Shown in pieces: positions 10,417 to 19,765 of a stretch of DNA of 64,000 bases (position 1 is its first letter; each line of letters begins with the position of its first letter). The notes under the pieces were generated by a model, which was not told the DNA's origin, made no database searches, and saw only the letters and a list, made by a program, of their open reading frames with translations. Position numbers and translations under genes: made by a program. The DNA lies in contig JADJPV010000002.1 of the NCBI GenBank assembly GCA_016713085.1, positions 806,001-870,000 on the forward strand, read 5' to 3'. This DNA comes from Chitinophagaceae bacterium (GTDB lineage: Bacteria > Bacteroidota > Bacteroidia > Chitinophagales > Chitinophagaceae).

Positions 10417-12029
10417 ATGTATAAAGCGAACTCAGGTTACCGGAAGATTTCTTTTGCCGGGATTATTTTTTTATGTGCGCTTTATATCATCCCCTTAAAC
10501 GGGAATGCTCAGTTCAGCAATTATAACCGCACTGTAAGGGAACTGAATTACAACCTGATCTACCTCGATCATCTGTTATCTTATAATGAGCAAACAACAC
10601 TCATGGTAAGAGACATCAGTATTAACTTTCAAAAAAATGACAGTACTTCAAAAGTCCGCAAGAGCTGGACAGACTATCAAAAGTTTGATGTTGATTTATA
10701 CCGTCAAAGACAGAATAAAATAACTGCAGCCCTGTTAAATAATTACGATGCAGGTTCTTTTAAAAAGTATAACAGAAAAGCAAGCATGCTTCCTGATTCC
10801 GTAAAGAAGCAGTTTGCAGGCTGGATAAAAAGAGCTGATACAATAGCTGCATCGCAGAACAGAATTGCAAATGACCTGCTGACATTAATTGTGCAATACA
10901 ACCTGATGCCTGCTTATGAAAAAAAGAATGTGGACCGAATTCATGCATACATCAAAAGCTATCATGATCAGATACAGGCAATAAAAGAGATAAGAGACAG
11001 TGTTACTTCAGCAGCACTTATATACTATGAAGGTAAACGGAAAGAAAAAAAATATCCTTTCTCGGTTTATGCAGAGGCAGTTGAATCTTTGCTGCAGGTT
11101 ACCATTTTCCTGAATCAATACTTTACGGCAAATAATGAAGAAAATTATGAAGCCGGTATTCTTGCATTGCGCAAGGCAAATGAACATATCCAGGCTTACC
11201 TGAAAAATGAATATATCTACCGGAAAAATAATGATGCCCTTCCCGGTCATCATGTATTTCCCTTAAATGAAGAAGTGCATAGAACCATTTCCAATTCATT
11301 AAAGGAGATGGCTGTTCAGATAAACCGTTATACCGGCAGCTTCGAGGATAAAGTTGATTCAGCCTATTTCTCCAGGCAGAATGTGTACCTGATCAACCTG
11401 CTCAATGCTGTCAGTTTCAGCCATGATGAAAATGTTGATGTACGGAAAAGCAGTGATGTGCCTGAACGTTATCATGAAACACTCAAAGCAATGCTGCGTT
11501 ACGATTTTTTAATGTACCGCTATGATACGTACAGCAATTCCCGTTCAAATAAAAACACTGCACCAATGCCGCTCAGCTGGAGCCGCTATGTTTATACATT
11601 CAATTATTTACAGCCGCCACCAGACAGCATTGCCACACCAGTTCCAGTTCCTGCCGCAGAACAAAAACCTGTTGATGCTCCCGCAGAAGTAAAGGGATCA
11701 AACATCCAGGTCATCAAAGTTTATACGGACAGTATGAGCCTTTTTTCTATGATAATGGAGAGGTTGATAATGATACCGTTACTATTTCAGTAAACGGTGC
11801 TGTTGTTGCGACTGATGTAAGGCTTGATATTACTCCTTATGAGTTAAAGCTTGCCTTTAAACCCGGTGAAAAATCAATTGATATAACTGTTTCGGCAAAT
11901 AATCTTGGTAACATTCCACCTAATACAGCTTACCTTAAAGTTACAGCCGGTGACATCGTACACAGATTGTATGTGTTTTCTACAAAAGAAGTAAATGCTG
12001 TTGTTAGGATTCTGAATTTAAAAGAATAA
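10417..12029 (+). CDS. Secreted hypothetical protein with C-terminal beta domain, one frame break
   Basis: I do not recognise a named family. The signal peptide ends near residue 31 (GNAQ). Residues 35-400 are mostly helical, with many charged and aromatic residues. A Pro/Ala linker (VPVPAAEQKPVDAPAE) leads to a C-terminal module reading VKVYTDSMSLFFYDNGEVDND, TVTISVNGAVV and VRILNLKE. I have met such DNGEVDNDTV modules at the end of Bacteroidota cell-surface proteins. The module is reached only if one T is added to the run at 11741-11746; without it the frame ends at 11793. Full length is about 537 residues. Confidence 0.65.
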
Positions 12030-12058
12030 GAACACATAACAGGAATGAAACATTATAA

Positions 12059-12086
12059 AAAGCCGGAACATGTATGTTCCGGCTTT
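12059..12086. terminator. Bidirectional intrinsic terminator
   Basis: A 13-base perfect stem (12059-12071 with 12074-12086) has a two-base loop, ending in A-rich and T-rich sides. It lies between convergent genes. Confidence 0.85.
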
Positions 12087-12102
12087 GAAATTTTATTTGT
12101 TT

Positions 12103-13689
12103 TTAAAACTTGAATCCAACAGTTGCTGTAATCTGGCCATTATAGTAATTATCTTTTGCGTAAGGAAAATCTGCAGAACTTAAACTATACGGAACATGAA
12201 AGCCCTTCCCAAACCCGTGAGCATAGGTAAGATCAACAAATACACCATTATCTCTGTAACCAACACCGAGGCTTGGAGTCATTCTCCAGCCTTTTATATC
12301 TGAATCTTTTAAGAAGTCTTTACTGTAAGGACTGCTCATATAGTTGAAGCCAGCACGAGCCATTAATGTTTTGAACTTCAGTTCACCACCAATCTTTGCA
12401 TTAAAACCCATTTTAAACGTATTATCAATTGAAGTGTTCAGACTTTTGAAATACTCTGCATCACCCGGGTTGGGAACATTCTCGCTGCTGCTGTAAGACA
12501 TTGCTTTGTAATTAACCAGCTCGACATCTCCTGTGATGAATGCCTTTTGTTTAGTTACGTCGCTTATTTCACGAAAAACGTATGATAAACTTGCACCTAA
12601 TTTCCATGGTGTTGTAAGCTGATAGTTGTAAACGTTTTCACCACCATCAATGCCTGCAACACTGTTAATATCGGCAGTATTATATGTGTATGACGTTGGT
12701 TTATTTGGATCGTTATTTAATCGCCTTGAAAGGTTTTCAATATTACTTGTTAATGTTGCAGATGCAACATCTTTCAATGATATGAGGGAAGGTGTATGAA
12801 AAGTAAACCCAATCCGAAAGTATTCAACAGGTTTAAAGATGACACCCAGTTTTGCATTAAATCCTGTTCCTTTTGTTGAAAGACTTTCATTGAAAATAAA
12901 ACTTTCAAAATCGTTATCGGTATTTCCAGTTCCATCCTTTTCTGTAACTGTTGTTTTTCGTTCGTAGTTAATGATAGGAATGCCAATTGTTACACCATAC
13001 AGGAACTTATTATTTCTGTTCCATGCCATTGCAAATGCGGCTTCGGTTATACCGCCAGCGGTTTGGTAAGAAAATTGTTGATCAAGATTTTTATCAATAC
13101 TTGCATTTGAAATTACGTGTCCGTTGGCATCAAGATCGAGCAAATAAGATTCATATCCCTGACTGGCTCCCAATGGGAATCGTTTGCGTATATCATCAAT
13201 AGTAGTTGCAGTGCTGTTATCAATTTCTTCAATCCATTTCCACGAGTAGGAGCTGTTCAAATTTTTCCCTCCGTATGAAAATCCTGAATTAAAATTGGAG
13301 GCCCTGTTGATAGCAAAAGAAATGGCAGTACTGCTTGGGTTGCTTTTAAAACGACTTCCCCAGCTGAAAATAATGCCACTTGTGCCAATACTCATTTTGT
13401 TTTTCTTGCCAGCAGTTGTTTTATCGTTGTAAAGCATTTTATCTGTATTCATATTAAAACCAGGGCTGATCGCAATTTCATTTGTTTTGAATTGAGCCAA
13501 ACCTGCCGGATTTATGAAACTTGAACTGATGTCTCCTCCAAGGGATATATTGGCGCCCCCAATAGCCTGAATCCGGGCTGAGCCTGTGGTAACGGGCTGA
13601 TAAGAAAAACGAAGTGCATCAAAAATATCCTGTGCCTGAAGTTGATGAAGAAAGCACATAGAAATAGAAGCTATGAAAATTTTTTTCAT
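12103..13689 (-). CDS. FadL/OmpP1-like outer membrane protein
   Basis: 528 residues with a signal peptide (residues 1-19, ending LQAQ). The mature start reads DIFDALRFSYQPVTTGSARI, followed by GGANISLGGDISSSFINPAGLA; the small-residue NPAGLA motif is typical of FadL/OmpP1-type hydrophobic-substrate porins and of the PorV relatives. Many alternating beta strands follow, ending in an aromatic terminus (VGFKF), as outer membrane barrels do. Likely role: passage of a hydrophobic compound across the outer membrane; the substrate is unknown. Intact. Confidence 0.75.
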   Translation of the reverse strand: MKKIFIASISMCFLHQLQAQDIFDALRFSYQPVTTGSARIQAIGGANISLGGDISSSFINPAGLAQFKTNEIAISPGFNMNTDKMLYNDKTTAGKKNKMSIGTSGIIFSWGSRFKSNPSSTAISFAINRASNFNSGFSYGGKNLNSSYSWKWIEEIDNSTATTIDDIRKRFPLGASQGYESYLLDLDANGHVISNASIDKNLDQQFSYQTAGGITEAAFAMAWNRNNKFLYGVTIGIPIINYERKTTVTEKDGTGNTDNDFESFIFNESLSTKGTGFNAKLGVIFKPVEYFRIGFTFHTPSLISLKDVASATLTSNIENLSRRLNNDPNKPTSYTYNTADINSVAGIDGGENVYNYQLTTPWKLGASLSYVFREISDVTKQKAFITGDVELVNYKAMSYSSSENVPNPGDAEYFKSLNTSIDNTFKMGFNAKIGGELKFKTLMARAGFNYMSSPYSKDFLKDSDIKGWRMTPSLGVGYRDNGVFVDLTYAHGFGKGFHVPYSLSSADFPYAKDNYYNGQITATVGFKF

Positions 13690-13726
13690 AAAAGTTATTT
13701 GTGGATTTCAATAAAATCAGAAACTC

Positions 13727-14512
13727 TTAGTTGCGTCTGCCTCCGGCAGAACTTCCAGTAGATTTACTACCACTGTTGCTGCCTGATGAAGAACTGCTGC
13801 TTCCAGAAGAAGATGAAGAAGATCCACCTGAACTAAAAGTGCGATTGCTCGAACCTGATGAAGAGTTCGTATTCCAGTTTGATGATGAATTATTGTTGCT
13901 TCCGCTCCCAAAGAAAGAACGCCTTGTACCGTTGTTGCTGTTACTGTTACCGCTGAAATAACGGCTGCCACTTCCGGTAGTAATTCCTTTGCCGTTATAG
14001 TTGGCTCCGGAATTGGTAAAGCGCTGAATAGGCGCAGAATAACGTATACCTGTACTGTTCCTTGAAGCACCCGGACCAGATATGATAATTAAATTATTTC
14101 CTCCGGGAATACAAACATAACCTGAGTTCCAGCCTTTATATCCACCGTAACCATAATTATAGTTGTTCCATCCCCATCCGCTGTTCATGTTCCAGCTGTT
14201 ATTCCATCCCCATGTGTTGTAAGGATTATTCCATGTGTTCCATCCCCAGCTATTGTACCGTGGAGTGTTCCAGTAAATATCATCTTCAAACCTGAAACGT
14301 GAATCACGGATCTGCTGACGCAGACGGCGATCTTCGAGGTTACTTTCGTTATACGATAACCTGTTATCATCATCTTTGTCAACCTGCACATACGAATTCA
14401 CTTCTCTTGCCGGTGAATAATAAACGTCATCCGGAGTTTGTCCTGTTCTGTAGGTTGCACAGGAACTGAATCCTGCGAGAATCAAACCAAAGAGTAAAAT
14501 TCTGGTTGCCAT
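13727..14512 (-). CDS. Low-complexity Trp/Asn- and Ser/Gly-rich lipoprotein
   Basis: 261 residues. The signal ends in a lipobox (LAGFSSC, Cys at about residue 18), so it is probably lipid-anchored. After a charged stretch (VDKDDDNRLSYNESNLEDR) comes an aromatic region with repeated WGWN and NTWN words, then a C-terminal third of almost only Ser, Gly and Asn. I know similar Bacteroidota lipoproteins, but no function. It lies 37 bases upstream of the FadL-like gene on the same strand, so the two may be one transcript. Antisense readings of the Ser-rich DNA are artefacts. Confidence 0.75.
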   Translation of the reverse strand: MATRILLFGLILAGFSSCATYRTGQTPDDVYYSPAREVNSYVQVDKDDDNRLSYNESNLEDRRLRQQIRDSRFRFEDDIYWNTPRYNSWGWNTWNNPYNTWGWNNSWNMNSGWGWNNYNYGYGGYKGWNSGYVCIPGGNNLIIISGPGASRNSTGIRYSAPIQRFTNSGANYNGKGITTGSGSRYFSGNSNSNNGTRRSFFGSGSNNNSSSNWNTNSSSGSSNRTFSSGGSSSSSSGSSSSSSGSNSGSKSTGSSAGGRRN

Positions 14513-14668
14513 GATGTTTGAGTTTGAGGTTTGTAATGTGAAGTTACTACTTTTGCAACTTCAAAGAAACTAACATTTCATAGCACAAAGAACAAGCCAT
14601 ATGGCGGATTTAATTGTTCCGGGGCTGTTAAATAAACTCTAAACATTTTACAAAAAGGAAAAGCAACA

Positions 14669-16144
14669 ATGGCAGAGGCAATTACTACAAGGGAAAAGGA
14701 TTATTCGCAATGGTATAACGATCTTATTTTAAAAGGCGGGCTGGCTGATTATTCAGCCGTTCGTGGCTGTATGGTTATTAAGCCTTATGGCTTTGCTTTA
14801 TGGGAGAACATGAGGGATCAGTTAGATAAAATGTTTAAAGAAACAGGACATGTAAATGCTTATTTCCCATTATTCATACCCAAGAGTTTTTTAAGCAAGG
14901 AAGCAGCACATGTGGAAGGATTTGCCAAAGAATGTGCGGTGGTAACGCATTACCGGTTAAAGAACGATCCTAATGGCGGAGGTGTAATTGTTGATCCTGA
15001 CGCAAAACTGGAAGAAGAACTGATCGTTCGCCCAACTTCTGAAACCATCATCTGGCATACTTATAAGGACTGGATCAAATCATACAGAGATTTACCGCTG
15101 CTTGTGAACCAGTGGGCCAATGTGGTGCGTTGGGAAATGCGTACACGTTTATTCTTACGCACAACAGAATTCTTATGGCAGGAAGGTCATACCGCTCATG
15201 CAACCTCGCAGGAAGCAATTGAAGAAACCAGGAAGATGCTGGATGTGTATGCTGAGTTTGCAGAAGAATGGATGGCTGTACCCGTAATCAAAGGTGTAAA
15301 ATCACCCAATGAACGTTTTGCGGGAGCAGAAGATACTTATTGCATTGAAGCTTTGATGCAGGATGGAAAAGCATTGCAGGCAGGTACATCGCATTTCCTG
15401 GGGCAGAATTTTGCCAAAGCATTTGATGTGAAGTTCAGCGATAAAGAAAACAAACTGGAATATGTATGGGCAACCAGCTGGGGTGTGAGCACAAGATTAA
15501 TTGGTGGATTAGTGATGGCACACAGCGATGACCAGGGATTAATTCTTCCTCCGAAAATTGCTCCTTTGCAGGTGGTGATCGTTCCCATTTACAAAGGTGA
15601 TGATCAGTTAAAAGCAATCAGCGATAAAGTAAATGTGCTTACAGCAGAATTGAAAGCAATGGGCATTCGTGTGAAGTACGATGATACTGATAATGCAAGA
15701 CCGGGCTGGAAGTTTGCCGAGCATGAATTGAAAGGTGTACCTGTTCGTCTTGCCATTGGTGGCAGGGATCTTGAAAACAATACAGCTGAAGTTGCAAGAA
15801 GAGATGAAAAAACAAAAGCAACGATAAGCATGGATGGCTTAGCCAAACATATTCAGCTTTTGCTGGAAGAAATTCAGCAGAACATGTTCAATAAAGCAAA
15901 AGCCTACCGTGACAGTCATATAACCAAAGTTGATACCTGGGAAGAGTTTGTTGAAACACTTGAAAAGAAAGGCGGTTTTGTATCAGCTCATTGGGATGGT
16001 ACGGCAGAAACAGAAGATGAGATCAAGACCAAATCAAAAGCAACCATCCGCTGCATTCCCTTGAATAATGAACAGGAAGAAGGGAAGTGTATCTTAACCG
16101 GGAAACCTTCCAAGGAAAGAGTGTTGTTTGCATTGGCATATTAA
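14669..16144 (+). CDS. proS: Proline--tRNA ligase (archaeal/eukaryotic-like type)
   Basis: Charges tRNA-Pro; two tRNA-Pro genes are at 39.3-39.5 kb. 491 residues, intact. Class II catalytic core: motif 2 RWEMRTRLFLRTTEFLWQEG (about residues 152-171), the preceding RPTSETIIWHTY, and motif 3 LIGGLVMAHSDDQGL. The anticodon-binding domain is at residues 285-390 (VVIVPIYKG, ARPGWKFAEHELKG). The C-terminal domain ends FALAY, as in this short ProS type used by Bacteroidota. Confidence 0.97.
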   Translation: MAEAITTREKDYSQWYNDLILKGGLADYSAVRGCMVIKPYGFALWENMRDQLDKMFKETGHVNAYFPLFIPKSFLSKEAAHVEGFAKECAVVTHYRLKNDPNGGGVIVDPDAKLEEELIVRPTSETIIWHTYKDWIKSYRDLPLLVNQWANVVRWEMRTRLFLRTTEFLWQEGHTAHATSQEAIEETRKMLDVYAEFAEEWMAVPVIKGVKSPNERFAGAEDTYCIEALMQDGKALQAGTSHFLGQNFAKAFDVKFSDKENKLEYVWATSWGVSTRLIGGLVMAHSDDQGLILPPKIAPLQVVIVPIYKGDDQLKAISDKVNVLTAELKAMGIRVKYDDTDNARPGWKFAEHELKGVPVRLAIGGRDLENNTAEVARRDEKTKATISMDGLAKHIQLLLEEIQQNMFNKAKAYRDSHITKVDTWEEFVETLEKKGGFVSAHWDGTAETEDEIKTKSKATIRCIPLNNEQEEGKCILTGKPSKERVLFALAY

Positions 16145-16240
16145 GCTCAGGCAAAAGATAATGAGAAGCATGGTCAGTAAATGGCTATGCTTTTTTTTAT
16201 GTTGATTTGAAGATGTTCCTTTCTGTAGTATGTTTGATGT

Positions 16241-16579
16241 ATGCAATTCTTACTGTTAAATAGCTTTTATTCAGATGCCGTTCTGTGGCTGGAAAAGCAC
16301 ATGCTTACCTGTCCCAGCAAGCTGCTGTTTCATATGGATTGCCCGGGCTGTGGTTTGCAGCGGAGCTATATTGCTTTGTTCAAAGGCAACTTTGCAGAAA
16401 GCTTCCATTTATACCCGGCAGCCGTTCCCATATTGGTCATGGTTGCCTTCTTATCCCTTCATCTTATCTTCAAATTTAAAAACGGTGCTTATCTGCTCAC
16501 ATCGCTGTATATTTTTTGTGCAATAATTATCCTCGTACATTATATTTACAAAATTCTAACTCACCAAAACCTCTCTTAA
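16241..16579 (+). CDS. DUF2752 small membrane protein
   Basis: 112 residues. The DUF2752 signature is present: CPGCGLQRSYIALFKGNF at residues 34-51, followed by two hydrophobic segments (about 60-80 and 85-105). Such proteins are integral membrane proteins of unknown function. The stop overlaps the start of the next gene (TAATG at 16577-16581), which suggests translational coupling with the CCC-type proteins downstream. Confidence 0.85.
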   Translation: MQFLLLNSFYSDAVLWLEKHMLTCPSKLLFHMDCPGCGLQRSYIALFKGNFAESFHLYPAAVPILVMVAFLSLHLIFKFKNGAYLLTSLYIFCAIIILVHYIYKILTHQNLS

Positions 16580-16911
16580 TGGAACAAAATCCGCAACAAG
16601 ATTATTTATCTCAATCGAATCAGCAGGTATTACCGAATCTGCCAAATGCTACTGCTGTGCTTGTGTTAGGTATCTTATCAATTGTTGTATGTTTTATTAC
16701 CGGCATCATTGCTTTGGTAATGGCAAAAAAAGAGTTGGCTTTGTACAATGCCAATCCGGGTATGTACAGTCCTGCTTCTCTGAGTAATATCAAAACAGGA
16801 CGTATCTGTGCTATTATTGGTATTATACTGCAGGGAATTGGAATTTTAGTTTATATCATTTTCATTGTAGTCTTTATTGGTGCAATGGGTGCAGCCGGAG
16901 GTTTTAAATAA
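16579..16911 (+). CDS. CCC-motif-type small membrane protein, copy 1
   Basis: 110 residues from the ATG that overlaps the DUF2752 stop by one base. Two transmembrane segments (LVLGILSIVVCFITGIIALV and a C-terminal IIGIILQGIGILVYIIF) frame a cytoplasm-like loop with KKELALYNANPGMYSP and the conserved NIKTGRICAIIG. This is first of three tandem paralogues (16.6-17.6 kb). It matches the Bacteroidota CCC-motif/DUF4190-like group; function unknown. Confidence 0.8.
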   Translation: MEQNPQQDYLSQSNQQVLPNLPNATAVLVLGILSIVVCFITGIIALVMAKKELALYNANPGMYSPASLSNIKTGRICAIIGIILQGIGILVYIIFIVVFIGAMGAAGGFK

Positions 16912-16938
16912 TCAACAGTTTAACCAAATCAACTCTAT

Positions 16939-17247
16939 ATGGATCAGTTTAGTAATCCTTCCGAACAACGGGCTTTACCCAATGCAACTGCTGTGTTGGT
17001 ATTAGGCATTTTATCAATTGTTGTATGCTTTATCACCGGCATCATTGCATTGGTGATGGCTAAGAAAGAAATGGCTTTGTACAATGCCAATCCCGGTATG
17101 TATACGCCGGCATCTTTAAGTAATATCAAAACCGGTCGCATCTGTGCCATCATTGGTATTGTGCTGCAGGGCGTAGCTGTTCTGGTTTATATAATCATTT
17201 TTGTAGTTGCTTTAGGAGCAATTTGTGCATCAGGTGGGTTTAATTAA
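16939..17247 (+). CDS. CCC-motif-type small membrane protein, copy 2
   Basis: 102 residues, nearly identical to copy 1 over the core (ALYNANPGMYTPASLSNIKT), with a shorter N terminus. The very close sequence of copies 1 and 2 points to a recent duplication; copy 3 is older. It lies 27 bases after copy 1 and is probably in the same transcript. Confidence 0.8.
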   Translation: MDQFSNPSEQRALPNATAVLVLGILSIVVCFITGIIALVMAKKEMALYNANPGMYTPASLSNIKTGRICAIIGIVLQGVAVLVYIIIFVVALGAICASGGFN

Positions 17248-17271
17248 TTCAACAATAAATCAACTAATAAA

Positions 17272-17631
17272 ATGGATCAGTTAAATAATCCTTTAGAACA
17301 ACAACGTCCTTTACCGAATGCAACAGCAGTACTGGTGCTCGGTATTTTATCAATTGTAACCTGTTTTTGTTACGGGGTTATTGGTTTAATACTGGGAATC
17401 ATTGCCCTTGTTCTTGCTTCCAAGGATAAAAGTCTGTTTACAGCGGCTCCTGAAGTATATACAGCAGCAAGTTTTAAAAACCTGAATGCCGGGCGCATTT
17501 GTGCCATTATCGGTATGATTCTTTCTTTACTGTATCTCATCCTTATTGTTGCAGTTATCGCCATGCTTGGCTTTGATGCAATGGGTAACCCCGATGAAAT
17601 GATGAGAAGAATGCAGGAGTTTCAGAAATAA
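17272..17631 (+). CDS. CCC-motif-type small membrane protein, copy 3
   Basis: 119 residues, clearly a paralogue (same PNATAVLVLGILSIV and NAGRICAIIGMILS blocks) but diverged. It keeps the cysteine-rich turn TCFCYGVIGLILG and has a charged tail ending MMRRMQEFQK. Two to three membrane segments. It is the last gene of the run and is followed by a strong terminator. Confidence 0.8.
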   Translation: MDQLNNPLEQQRPLPNATAVLVLGILSIVTCFCYGVIGLILGIIALVLASKDKSLFTAAPEVYTAASFKNLNAGRICAIIGMILSLLYLILIVAVIAMLGFDAMGNPDEMMRRMQEFQK

Positions 17632-17650
17632 TTTCAGTTTACTCAGCAGT

Positions 17651-17681
17651 AAGGTCGCTTTAATTAAAGCGACCTTTTTTT
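17651..17681. terminator. Intrinsic terminator between convergent genes
   Basis: A perfect 26-base palindrome (17651-17676, AAGGTCGCTTTAA and its complement) is followed by T-runs. It serves the CCC-type genes and, on the other strand, overlaps the end of the RDD gene. Confidence 0.85.
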
Positions 17682-18462
17682 ATTCTTTTGTTGCGAGGTA
17701 ATTATAATCAGCAATCAAACGCTCCAGGAAAATATCCACTTCCATATCTGTTTCTATCTGCAATACACTTTTAATGCGGGCAGCAATACGGTGAGCTGTT
17801 TCATACTTATTGCTTTTAAAGGTTTGCTCCAGTACAGCTTTGATGGTATTGATATCCCTGTCGCTGAGTTTTAATACCTGTGGAAACTTTACTTCATAAT
17901 CTTTTTGAGTGATTTCCATAAACACGGTATCATGAATGGAGCTGTTGATCCTTGTATTTACAATGGCTGTGTTAGCTGCCAAATCACCAAGGCGTTGATT
18001 TTTTGCGGTAACGGCAATAATGATCACTACAATAATTCCAAAGAAACCTACAACAACCAGCTGAAGCATGATATAAAAGCCGGGATAAACAAACGAAAAC
18101 ACCAGCGGCCATTCCCAAACCCTGAAAAACCAGCGCAGCAAATACTGGCTGATGCCTGGATCGCCGCCTTCCACACTCATTACTCGTATGCCCAATGCCT
18201 TTTTACCAATACTCTGACCGTGAAAAGCAATTTCACAAATTAAATGATAGAGAAGAAGAGGGAGTGAAACAGTCAATATATCAACACCCATTGCAAACTC
18301 ACCTTCGAGCCGTAAACCATCATAGAGAAAATACCTCATAAAGACAGCATACAGAACAAGAATGGTGAGATCAAGGAAATAAGCCAGCAAACGCTTATAA
18401 AACGGTGCAATTTCAAAGTCGAGTGAAATATTAAATGGTGTGCTGATCTGTACGTCTGACAT
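17680..18462 (-). CDS. RDD family membrane protein
   Basis: 260 residues. The RDD signature is IAPFYKRLLAYFLDLTILVL at residues 17-36, then GQSIGKKALGIRVMSVEGG, with further membrane segments, a cytosolic-looking C-terminal 110 residues rich in charge, and FKSNKYETAHRIAARIKSVL. Function unknown; RDD proteins are proposed ion or small-molecule transporters. It is divergent from the SpoIIM operon, a pairing I recall from other Bacteroidota genomes, so they may share a regulatory region. Confidence 0.85.
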   Translation of the reverse strand: MSDVQISTPFNISLDFEIAPFYKRLLAYFLDLTILVLYAVFMRYFLYDGLRLEGEFAMGVDILTVSLPLLLYHLICEIAFHGQSIGKKALGIRVMSVEGGDPGISQYLLRWFFRVWEWPLVFSFVYPGFYIMLQLVVVGFFGIIVVIIIAVTAKNQRLGDLAANTAIVNTRINSSIHDTVFMEITQKDYEVKFPQVLKLSDRDINTIKAVLEQTFKSNKYETAHRIAARIKSVLQIETDMEVDIFLERLIADYNYLATKE

Positions 18463-18573
18463 ACGGTTATTTGCGTTTGTAAAATAAAGGAATATTTTCT
18501 TGTGGGCTGGCTGTAAGCAAAGTATTTAAAATAATTTTCGATTTACATTTGATTTGCTCACAATGTATCTAAT

Positions 18574-18646
18574 TGCCGGGAAGGCGTAAGTAGGGAAGAA
18601 ACTGATCATTACTTTTCGATGCTTTCCGGCTTACCGTCTTTCCGGC
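18574..18646. other. Structured intergenic element between RDD and SpoIIM genes
   Basis: GCCGGGAAGGCGTAAG (from about 18574) pairs imperfectly with a segment ending at 18646 (CTTACCGTCTTTCCGGC), separated by about 40 bases. A second pair, GTGTCAG near 18687 and CTGACAC near 18750, closes a loop just before the SpoIIM start. It could be a leader structure or a small RNA; no known family was recognised. Confidence 0.35.
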
Positions 18647-18757
18647 CGCTGTTTCCGAATTCACTTTTAAGACAACCTCAAAGCCGTGTCAGTGAAAAAA
18701 CAAAATTCATTCGCCAGAATTAAAAATTACTTGTTATTTTCAATTTTCTGACACACT

Positions 18758-19765
18758 ATGAGAGAAGCACTCTTCATCAAAAAAAATGCGCAGAAGTGGA
18801 ACGAGTACCAGTATCTGCAAACCGAAGACCCCGACCAGATGGCCGACCGGTTTATCACCCTTCTTGACGATTTATCGTATGCCAAAACATTTTATCCGCA
18901 CAGCCGGGTAACCAGGTGGATCAACAGTTTGGCGGTAAGTATTTATCAAACCATTTACCAGAATAAAAAGCAACGGTTTTCAAGGATCCTTACGTTTTGG
19001 CAATATGAACTGCCGCTCATGTTCCGCAAGTATCACCGCATGCTGCTTTATACCTTTATCATTTTTGCCGTGTTTTGCGCAATGGCGGTACTTTCTTCCA
19101 TGAAAGACGACCAGTTTGTAAAAGGAGTGCTGGGCGAAAATTATGTATCCATGACGGAAGAGAATATTGAAAAGGGAGATCCGTTTGGTGTATACAGCGA
19201 CTCCAGCCGCTTTTCCATGTTTGTACGGATAGCCTTCAACAATATCAAGGTTGGATTTTTAATTGTAGCCAGCGGTATCTTTTTCGGCATCGGAACTATG
19301 CTGTTCTTTTTTCAGAACTGCATTATGCTGGGCAGTTTCCAGTATATGTTTTTTGCCAAAGGACTGGGATGGGAAAGTGTACTGGTGATCTGGATTCATG
19401 GTACACTGGAAATATCAGGAATGATCATTGAAGCATGTGCAGGTTTTATTTTAGCCAGGAGCATTTTATTTCCAGGCACCTATTCAAGATGGTATTCATT
19501 TAAACATGGAGTGAAGGATGCCATGAAAATTTGTGTAAGTCTTATTCCCATTACCATTACGGCCGCCTTCCTGGAAAGTTATATTACACGTCTCAGCTCC
19601 AATGCATTTGATAAAACAACCAATACATCTCTTCCCGTAGCTGCAAGCATCAGCATACTGGCTGTATCATTTATTTTTATCGTCTGGTATTTTGTTATCT
19701 ATCCAATTATGCTGGAAAAGCGTATGCGTAAAGATCCTGAGTGGGCAGCTAAGATCAGGGCATGA
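18758..19765 (+). CDS. Stage II sporulation protein M-like membrane protein
   Basis: 335 residues. SpoIIM-type integral membrane domain from about residue 100, with motifs FNNIKVGFLIVASGIFFGIG, QNCIMLGSFQYMFFAKG and IWIHGTLEISGMIIEACAGF. The N-terminal 90 residues are soluble (MREALFIKKNAQKWNEYQ). Outside spore-formers this family sits in a conserved MoxR/DUF58 operon, as here. Its stop overlaps the next start by four bases (ATGA at 19762). Role inferred: membrane part of an envelope or stress-related complex. Confidence 0.85.
   Translation: MREALFIKKNAQKWNEYQYLQTEDPDQMADRFITLLDDLSYAKTFYPHSRVTRWINSLAVSIYQTIYQNKKQRFSRILTFWQYELPLMFRKYHRMLLYTFIIFAVFCAMAVLSSMKDDQFVKGVLGENYVSMTEENIEKGDPFGVYSDSSRFSMFVRIAFNNIKVGFLIVASGIFFGIGTMLFFFQNCIMLGSFQYMFFAKGLGWESVLVIWIHGTLEISGMIIEACAGFILARSILFPGTYSRWYSFKHGVKDAMKICVSLIPITITAAFLESYITRLSSNAFDKTTNTSLPVAASISILAVSFIFIVWYFVIYPIMLEKRMRKDPEWAAKIRA

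Noticed and set aside
13731..13961. Leu/Glu-rich reading antisense to the Ser-rich lipoprotein
   Set aside because: Mirror image of the low-complexity Ser/Gly codons; no start signal or family.
18463..18757. Riboswitch before the SpoIIM operon
   Set aside because: Dyads are present but no known riboswitch core (such as those for TPP, cobalamin or SAM) could be matched.
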